DNA of 29,261 nucleotides from CAYRGG01 sp964423745 (GTDB lineage Bacteria; Pseudomonadota; Gammaproteobacteria; Competibacterales; Competibacteraceae). The stretch lies in the NCBI GenBank assembly GCA_964423745.1, contig CAYRGG010000053.1:1-29261 (forward strand). The letters are read 5' to 3'. Below, piece by piece: positions 23,945 through 29,261 of the stretch. The translations under genes and the position numbers were made by a program. How positions within the stretch are numbered: the first letter of the stretch is position 1; every line of letters begins with the position of its first letter. The notes beneath the pieces were generated by a model, which had not been told where the DNA came from, searched no databases, and saw only the letters and a program-made list of their open reading frames with translations.

Positions 23945-25537
23945 CTAGCCTCCCTGGTTGCTGGTGGGGGCGGCTGGCCCTGACAAAGAACGTAACGGAG
24001 TACGGTTTTCCATAACTTCTTGAAAGGCTTGTAGCGTGTTAGTAATATCAGGTAGATAAGGATCTAACTTAATGTCTTTTAGCTTTTTCAGCTCTTGGAT
24101 AAAGGCAGCAACTTGCTCATTGTCCGTATCAAAATAAGTGCGCACCCATTTTTGCGCCTGGGTATTGGATTCAAGGTAGCTATCCACCTCGTTACTCAAC
24201 AAGGCAACCCGCATCGCTTCCAATTGCATGCGCAAATTCTGAAAGAGAAAATACTCTTCAGCGGGTGTCAACAGTGGCAATTTATCGCTACGCTCGCGCC
24301 GAACCACCACAATATCCTTGAGCTGGCTCATAGCTACCGTGGACGCTCTCCGCCACCAGGGGTCTGCGCTTTCCTCCCCTGACTCGGGGTCGCCCAGTTT
24401 GGGTTTCACTTTTTCTTTGAGATCCGCTAGCTGGGAATCGATACTTAGGGGTAATCCGGCAAGACGCTCTTCCATCTCAACTATTCGATGGGCTAAAGCG
24501 GAATGGTCAGGGAGGTCTTGGCCACGCAGGGTAGCAATATTTTCCTGAACCATCTCCTGTACCCCTCGGAAGCTGTTTTCATCGACGGTTTTAAAACGCT
24601 GATTGGCAGCGGTTAATGCCTCCATAGCACCTGTCACATCACGCTGCAGGTTAAGCTTGTGTTGCGCCATACGTAGCAAATATTCAATTTCCGACAGAAC
24701 CAACGCATTAACATCGCCACCCTGGGCAGCGATGGTTTTAACATTGTCAATATTAGTGAGTAAATTGCGCTGAACAAGTTGTAGATTCTCAATGCGGTTA
24801 TCCAATTCAGCCATGGCCTTGGTGCGCTCTTGACGGTTTTCTGCAAGTTGTTCTGTCAACGATTGCAGATTAGCTTCCAACATGCTGGTTTCTTTCTGCA
24901 GGGCTTGCACAGCGCTCTTACGAATTTGGTCTTTTTCTTCTTGAGTATTAAGCTCTTTGTTGAGGTTCTGCTGAGCTGTCCGCAATCCCTGTAAACTTTT
25001 CTGCAAGCTGTTTACATCAGTGAGCAAATTCTGGATATCCGCTTTTTGAATTTCCATACTCCCTTTATAGATCTCCACTTCACCCTTGAGGTTGGCGATA
25101 TCCCCCTGCAGCTGTTTAATGGCGTACTGTACCTTGTTTAGATTAGTGCGCAGATTTTCCCCTTCTTCATCCTGAGCCAGGTTTTGGGTTTGTAGTTCTT
25201 CAGCAAGCTCGTTTAATTTTTTGGCTTGGTTTTGCAAGGCGGTGAGATCTGCATTACGTTCCTCCACGACTTGAGTCAATGAGTTTTCTACCCGAGTGTG
25301 CAAATTAGCTGACTCAGCCAGCTGAGTTTTCCTGTCGGCATCCCACAGATATCCCAGGTAACCCGCGCCACCAGCGGCCAGTAATGCTAACAGTAGCGCC
25401 AAAATCGCTATGCCCTTACCGCCGCCTTTATGGGATCCAACACCCTGATCAGGAGGGGCTTGCTCTGCGGACGGCTGAGGGAGCTTGGCTCCGTTTCCAG
25501 GAGGGTTGTTGATCTCATTTGTGTGGTTGTCCGCCAT
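23945..25537 (-). CDS. hemX: HemX-like membrane protein (uroporphyrinogen operon)
   Basis: The 530-residue protein has a Pro/Gly-rich cytoplasmic N-terminus of about 40 residues, one membrane helix (GIAILALLLALLAAGGAGYL, about 42-61), and then a long coiled coil of roughly 200 residues (repeats of Leu, Gln, Asn, Glu, Lys). The C-terminal HemX domain includes YLLRMAQHKLNLQRDVTGAM and EEYFLFQNLRMQLEAMRVAL. HemX is often annotated as a uroporphyrinogen-III methyltransferase, but no methyltransferase motif is visible and the name is a historical carry-over. The likely role is a membrane scaffold for the pathway. It is longer than E. coli HemX (393), mostly through the coiled coil. It lies 57 bases after hemD. 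Confidence 0.93.
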   Translation of the reverse strand: MADNHTNEINNPPGNGAKLPQPSAEQAPPDQGVGSHKGGGKGIAILALLLALLAAGGAGYLGYLWDADRKTQLAESANLHTRVENSLTQVVEERNADLTALQNQAKKLNELAEELQTQNLAQDEEGENLRTNLNKVQYAIKQLQGDIANLKGEVEIYKGSMEIQKADIQNLLTDVNSLQKSLQGLRTAQQNLNKELNTQEEKDQIRKSAVQALQKETSMLEANLQSLTEQLAENRQERTKAMAELDNRIENLQLVQRNLLTNIDNVKTIAAQGGDVNALVLSEIEYLLRMAQHKLNLQRDVTGAMEALTAANQRFKTVDENSFRGVQEMVQENIATLRGQDLPDHSALAHRIVEMEERLAGLPLSIDSQLADLKEKVKPKLGDPESGEESADPWWRRASTVAMSQLKDIVVVRRERSDKLPLLTPAEEYFLFQNLRMQLEAMRVALLSNEVDSYLESNTQAQKWVRTYFDTDNEQVAAFIQELKKLKDIKLDPYLPDITNTLQAFQEVMENRTPLRSLSGPAAPTSNQGG

Positions 25538-25594
25538 AACAACTCCTTTACTAAAGATTAAAATAAGGTTTGCTGATAAACTGCTTGTTATTAA

Positions 25595-26380
25595 TCAGCG
25601 AGAAGCCAGTTTAAATAAGGTCTGCAAAATGGCTGCGTCGCTTGCCTCTGGGGCTAGTAAAGGCAAGGATTGAGCACCCAGTTGTAAAGCCATTTGCTGG
25701 CTACGGCTGCTCACCACCACCATAGGTGTGCGGCATAACCAAGACTTAGCGACTGCATCCGCCAGTACAAAAAGATTTTTTAAGCTTTCAATACTAGTGA
25801 CAACAACAGCCTGGATTTCCCCCTGCTTCCAGTATTGTAACAAGGGATCCATGGTTACGGCAGGTAAACTACGTCGATAAACCGAAGCTTTAGTGACTTG
25901 AGCACCCCGTTGCTCAAGTGTTGCGCCTAACAATGCTCTGCCACCTTCGCCAGCAAAGATAACGATGGATAATCCGGCAACGGCTTGCAGGACCGGTAGC
26001 GTTAATAACGCTTCACTGTTAAAGGGTGGCGGAGACACCCAGTGTGCTGGCACAGCACACTGGGCTAACGCCTGGGCCGTGGCTTTGCCAATAGCAACAC
26101 GCTGTAACGTAGGCACTTCTGCAAAGCGCCCCGCCAACCCCCAGTGCAATCCCCAGCGCACGGCATTGGCGCTGGTGAAAATGGCCATCTGATAATCTTC
26201 GAGGCGGTCAATAATTCGTTGCACGATGGCTGGATCATGGGGTGCGCTGATGGCTAGGGTAGGAAAGCGGATGGCTTTGCCACCAAAGGACTCGATTAAC
26301 TGGCATAAACCTTCTGCTTGGTGAACCGGTCTAGTCACCACGACACCCATGCCTGCCAAAGAGCGGTCTTTATTCGTCAT
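25595..26380 (-). CDS. hemD: Uroporphyrinogen-III synthase
   Basis: The 261-residue enzyme closes and inverts ring D of hydroxymethylbilane to give uroporphyrinogen III. The family is poorly conserved, but the two-domain pattern is visible: VVVTRPVHQAEGLCQLIESFGG at the start, IFTSANAVRWGL near residue 80, AIGKATAQAL near 105, and in the second half VVVTSIESLKNLF followed by VVSSRSQQMALQLG. I chose the ATG at 26380, with GAGG 8 bases upstream; it overlaps the end of hemC by 11 bases, as in many gammaproteobacteria. Starting at 26428 would add 16 residues well inside hemC without a signal. Confidence 0.94.
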   Translation of the reverse strand: MTNKDRSLAGMGVVVTRPVHQAEGLCQLIESFGGKAIRFPTLAISAPHDPAIVQRIIDRLEDYQMAIFTSANAVRWGLHWGLAGRFAEVPTLQRVAIGKATAQALAQCAVPAHWVSPPPFNSEALLTLPVLQAVAGLSIVIFAGEGGRALLGATLEQRGAQVTKASVYRRSLPAVTMDPLLQYWKQGEIQAVVVTSIESLKNLFVLADAVAKSWLCRTPMVVVSSRSQQMALQLGAQSLPLLAPEASDAAILQTLFKLASR

Positions 26381-27347
26381 CTCCCTTTCCTCGCGACGCC
26401 CATGTTTCTGGATTAGCGTCGTCAGCATAGATAGAACGCAGTATCCTACCTGCGCCTTGGGCTAACAGATCTTCAGCCAATTGAACACCAAGACGTTGCG
26501 CCATTTGTGCTGGGCCGTGAACTTGCCCCCTGAGCACCTCTTTTCCAGCGGGATCCCCCACCAATCCTCGCAACAACAAGTGCTCGTCTTGCAATACAGC
26601 GAAACCGGCCAGCGGTACTTGACATCCTCCCTGGAGACGGGCGTTTAAGGCCCGCTCAGCAAGAATGCGAGTGTGAGTAGGTGGATCGTCTAATACACTC
26701 AAATAGGTGAGAACGCGATGATCGCTGACTCGACACTCGATGCCCAAAGCGCCTTGGCCAATAGCGGGCAGAAACGTTTCAGGTGGTAGATAGCAGGTAA
26801 TACGGGACGCAAAACCTAACCGAGTTAGCCCTGCCGCGGCTAAAATCAAGGCATCGTAATCACCCTTGTCCAATTTACCCAGACGGCTATTCACATTGCC
26901 CCGTAAACTCACTACCTTCACATCAGGATAACGGGCCATCAGTTGACATTGTCGCCGCAAGCTGGAAGTGCCCACCCGCGCCCCTGGCGGGAGTTGGTCT
27001 AGATCACCATAGTGATTGGCCACAAAAGCGTCCCGGGGATCTTCACGGGCCATGATGACCGGTAAACATAACCCTTCTGGAAACCCTACCGGAACGTCTT
27101 TGAGGGAATGTACCGCCAAATCCGCTCGACCATCTAAGAGACCCTGTTCTAACTCTTTGACAAATAAGCCTTTGCCGCCTACCTTGGCGAGGGGACTATC
27201 GAGGATTTTGTCGCCACGGGTGGTCATACCCACTAGTTCTACGGTCAGCTCAGGATGTGCCTGGCGTAGACATTGGGCAACAAACTCGGCCTGCCAGAGG
27301 GCAAGGGGACTTTTGCGGGTTGCGATACGTAGCAAATCCTGGGGCAT
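26370..27347 (-). CDS. hemC: Porphobilinogen deaminase (hydroxymethylbilane synthase)
   Basis: The 325-residue enzyme polymerises four porphobilinogen units into hydroxymethylbilane. With the ATG at 27347 the catalytic Asp84 (SLKDVP) and the dipyrromethane-cofactor Cys242 (LQGGCQVPL) fall at the same numbers as in E. coli, which supports this start over an in-frame TTG at 27359. Other conserved segments are RIATRKSPLALWQA, GGKGLFVKELEQGLL, RVGTSSLRRQCQL and AIGQGALGIECR. No strong ribosome-binding site is visible. It heads the hemCDXY operon and is divergent from argH across 108 bases. Confidence 0.97.
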   Translation of the reverse strand: MPQDLLRIATRKSPLALWQAEFVAQCLRQAHPELTVELVGMTTRGDKILDSPLAKVGGKGLFVKELEQGLLDGRADLAVHSLKDVPVGFPEGLCLPVIMAREDPRDAFVANHYGDLDQLPPGARVGTSSLRRQCQLMARYPDVKVVSLRGNVNSRLGKLDKGDYDALILAAAGLTRLGFASRITCYLPPETFLPAIGQGALGIECRVSDHRVLTYLSVLDDPPTHTRILAERALNARLQGGCQVPLAGFAVLQDEHLLLRGLVGDPAGKEVLRGQVHGPAQMAQRLGVQLAEDLLAQGAGRILRSIYADDANPETWASRGKGDDE

Positions 27348-27364
27348 GCTTGTTACCAATTACC

Positions 27365-27428
27365 AATATAATGTCTTTTACAAACCGACAAGTCCTACTG
27401 AAAACAATTACCATCGGTTTGGTATAGT
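27365..27428. promoter_or_regulatory. Divergent promoter region of hemC and argH
   Basis: For argH, TGGTATAGT (27420-27428) is a good extended -10, 28 bases before the ATG; no consensus -35 is visible. For hemC, on the minus strand, TATATT (complement of 27365-27370) with CTTGTC 16 bases upstream is a weaker candidate. The short direct repeat TTGGTAA occurs twice on the minus strand between this -10 and the hemC ATG. Confidence 0.4.
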
Positions 27429-27455
27429 AAAGGATTGTCCTATGGATGTGTCGCA

Positions 27456-28847
27456 ATGAGCAATACTAATAAAACTTGGGGTGGACGTTTTGCGGAAGGC
27501 ACCGACACCTTTGTCAAGAAATTTACCGCATCGGTGGAATTTGATCGGCGTTTATACCACCACGACATCGACGGTTCCATCGCCCATGCCCACATGTTGG
27601 CTAAAATTGAGATACTGAGCGAGGCAGATCACGATGCCATTGTGGCGGGGCTAGAAGCGATTCGCTCTGAGATCGAAACCGGTGCATTTCCCTGGTCCAC
27701 GGAGCTGGAAGACGTGCATATGAATATCGAAGCCCGTCTCACAGCGCGTATCGGCGACGCTGGTAAACGGTTACATACTGGGCGTTCCCGTAATGACCAG
27801 GTAGCCACCGATATGCGTCTTTATTTGCGCACCGCCATCGACGCCGTCATGGCGGAACTGATTCGTCTGCAATACGCATTAGTTACCCTTGCCGAAGAGG
27901 AAGCTGACACCATCATGCCGGGTTTTACCCATCTCCAAGTAGCCCAGCCGGTCACCTTCGGTCATCATCTATTGGCTTGGCTTGAGATGTTACGTCGGGA
28001 TTGGCATCGGCTTCAGGATTGTCGTCAACGGGTCAATATTATGCCGTTGGGGGCTGCCGCCTTGGCGGGTACTAGCTATCCCATAGACCGCCACTTTACG
28101 GCGCAACTTCTCGCTTTCGATAAACCTGCGGAAAATTCTCTGGATGCGGTGAGCGACCGTGATTTTATCATAGAGTTTGTGGCAGCGAGTGCGCTTATTA
28201 TGACCCATCTATCGCGTTTTTCTGAAGAATTGGTGCTGTGGTCGACGGCGCAATTTGATTTCATCGAGTTACCGGATCGTTTTTGCACTGGGTCTTCCAT
28301 TATGCCCCAGAAAAAAAACCCCGATGTACCCGAATTGGTGCGGGGTAAATCAGGGCGTGTTAACGGTCATCTCATGGCGCTATTGACCCTAATGAAAGGG
28401 CAACCGCTGGCCTATAACAAAGATAACCAAGAGGATAAGGAACCTCTGTTTGACACCGTCGATACGGTTTTAAATTGTCTAAAAGCCTTTGCGGATATGG
28501 CGCCTGCACTACAGGCCAAACGGGAGAATATGTACCAAGCCGCTAAACAGGGTTTTGCAACAGCCACCGATTTAGCGGATTACCTGGTGGGCAAGGGTTT
28601 GCCTTTTCGCGACGCCCATGAAGTAGTTGGTCAGGCAGTGCGTTTGGGGTTAACCACAAAACGGGATTTAGCGGAGTTGAATTTAACTGAACTGCAGGCT
28701 TTATCGCCCCTAATCCAGGAGGATGTCTTCAAGGTATTAACGCTGGAAGGGGCAGTGGCTTGCCGCGACCATTTCGGCGGGACAGCGCCAAATCAGGTGC
28801 GCACAGCGGCGGCGCGAATCCGCACTTGGTTAGAAGAACACCAATAA
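27456..28847 (+). CDS. argH: Argininosuccinate lyase
   Basis: The 463-residue enzyme splits argininosuccinate into arginine and fumarate, the final step of arginine synthesis. It has the fumarase/aspartase superfamily signature GSSIMPQKKNPD at 279-290 with the catalytic Ser in the mobile loop, and His159 in GFTHLQVAQP. The start MSNTNKTWGGRFAEGTD is typical. I chose the ATG at 27456, with GGA 9 bases upstream; an in-frame TTG at 27435 would add seven residues. Length and motifs match the family. Its place opposite the haem operon is a common gammaproteobacterial arrangement. Confidence 0.97.
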   Translation: MSNTNKTWGGRFAEGTDTFVKKFTASVEFDRRLYHHDIDGSIAHAHMLAKIEILSEADHDAIVAGLEAIRSEIETGAFPWSTELEDVHMNIEARLTARIGDAGKRLHTGRSRNDQVATDMRLYLRTAIDAVMAELIRLQYALVTLAEEEADTIMPGFTHLQVAQPVTFGHHLLAWLEMLRRDWHRLQDCRQRVNIMPLGAAALAGTSYPIDRHFTAQLLAFDKPAENSLDAVSDRDFIIEFVAASALIMTHLSRFSEELVLWSTAQFDFIELPDRFCTGSSIMPQKKNPDVPELVRGKSGRVNGHLMALLTLMKGQPLAYNKDNQEDKEPLFDTVDTVLNCLKAFADMAPALQAKRENMYQAAKQGFATATDLADYLVGKGLPFRDAHEVVGQAVRLGLTTKRDLAELNLTELQALSPLIQEDVFKVLTLEGAVACRDHFGGTAPNQVRTAAARIRTWLEEHQ

Positions 28848-28861
28848 TTAAAGGTTTACTT

Positions 28862-28909
28862 GCGGGTCAGGGTTCTTTGTTATCTAACGCCTGTTTAACC
28901 CGCGTTTTT
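28862..28909 (+). terminator. Possible argH terminator
   Basis: GCGGGT (28862-28867) can pair with ACCCGC (28898-28903), followed after one base by TTTTT (28905-28909). The 30-base loop is large for an intrinsic terminator, so this is tentative. Confidence 0.35.
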
Positions 28910-29014
28910 CGGAACGACGCAGGAGAAGGGAAAAACGTCGGGTTGATACTTTTGTTGGAAGTGATTAAAGGTTAGGAGTTAAGCAGTTGATTTGTTTTAG
29001 TGTAAAACGGTGCC

Positions 29015-29261
29015 ATGAATAGACCCAAATTCTGTGAACGAGATTATATTGATTTTCTCATTGCGACGCCGAAGACATGCAGTGCGCTGGAAGCGGCGCA
29101 AGTGAGTGCGGCCGAGACGTCGCCACCGTCGCATGATGCGTTCACGCGCCTGTTGCATCGTCTGGAGCCTGATGTTGAGACGTTGTGGGATGAAGCCGTG
29201 TCTCAGGTTGTGCGCCATGAGGGCATTCTGGTGGTGGATGACTCCACCCTGGATAAACCCT
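29015..29261 (+). CDS. IS701-family transposase, N-terminal part (cut by window end)
   Basis: The first 82 codons are present and the frame runs off the window. The protein starts MNRPKFCERDYIDFLIATPK, then has SHDAFTRLLHRLEP and ends GILVVDDSTLDKP. These are the N-terminal landmarks of IS701-family (IS4-group) DDE transposases. The first catalytic Asp is the one in VVDDSTLDKP. The left end of the element should lie between the argH stop and 29015, perhaps near the GTTAGGAGTTAAGCAGTTGA at 28971-28990, but I cannot fix it without the other end. No frameshift is visible in the part shown. Confidence 0.88.
   Translation, partial: MNRPKFCERDYIDFLIATPKTCSALEAAQVSAAETSPPSHDAFTRLLHRLEPDVETLWDEAVSQVVRHEGILVVDDSTLDKP

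Noticed and set aside
23945..25537. HemX as a uroporphyrinogen-III C-methyltransferase
   Set aside because: The commonly transferred enzyme name is not supported: no methyltransferase motif is visible, only a membrane helix, a coiled coil and the HemX domain.
1..29261. CRISPR array, tRNA or rRNA genes
   Set aside because: I saw no regularly spaced direct repeats and no tRNA cloverleaf or rRNA sequence; the repeats present are two MITE-like copies and three palindromes.

Overview
The window comes from a gammaproteobacterium. Four things point there: the divergent argH / hemC-hemD-hemX-hemY block typical of that class, a UbiD almost co-linear with the E. coli enzyme, a HemC whose Asp84 and Cys242 fall at the E. 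coli residue numbers, and roughly 50 % GC in the housekeeping half. I cannot name the genus; a non-enteric, environmental lineage is likely.

Region 1 (1-1403) holds the 3' end of a PQQ-dependent sugar dehydrogenase gene, a 114-bp mobile repeat, a short-chain dehydrogenase on the minus strand and a relic of a RES-domain toxin gene. Region 2 (about 1600-11600) is a defence/addiction island. It carries an intact FitA/FitB-like (VapBC) toxin-antitoxin pair with a recognisable operator, then hsdM-hsdS and an unrecognised 238-residue gene. Two minus-strand toxin-antitoxin modules follow: UPF0175 with a gutted DUF3368 toxin, and TumE/TumA. Last come a small acidic protein gene and hsdR. The type I restriction-modification genes are therefore split, with about 2 kb of foreign modules between hsdS and hsdR. 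Three copies of a palindromic intergenic repeat lie at gene borders in this island.

Region 3 (11807-17325, minus strand) is a tight three-gene unit: ferrochelatase hemH, a periplasmic adaptor and an RND permease. Region 4 (17526-22557) has a D-glycerate-dehydrogenase-like enzyme, an orphan Tat-exported TRAP solute-binding protein, a second copy of the 114-bp repeat in inverted orientation, ubiD, and a ferredoxin-flavin reductase fusion that may supply reduced flavin. Region 5 (22599-28847) is the haem operon hemC-hemD-hemX-hemY on the minus strand, divergent from argH. The window ends inside an IS701-family transposase gene.

The haem theme recurs: HemC and HemD build uroporphyrinogen III, HemX and HemY are membrane-anchored accessory proteins, and HemH inserts iron at the end of the pathway. 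The parts most worth following up are the unknown gene within the restriction locus, the acidic protein translationally coupled to hsdR, the in-frame-deleted DUF3368 toxin beside an intact antitoxin, and the two regulatory inverted repeats in front of toxin-antitoxin operons. I found no tRNA, rRNA or CRISPR array.
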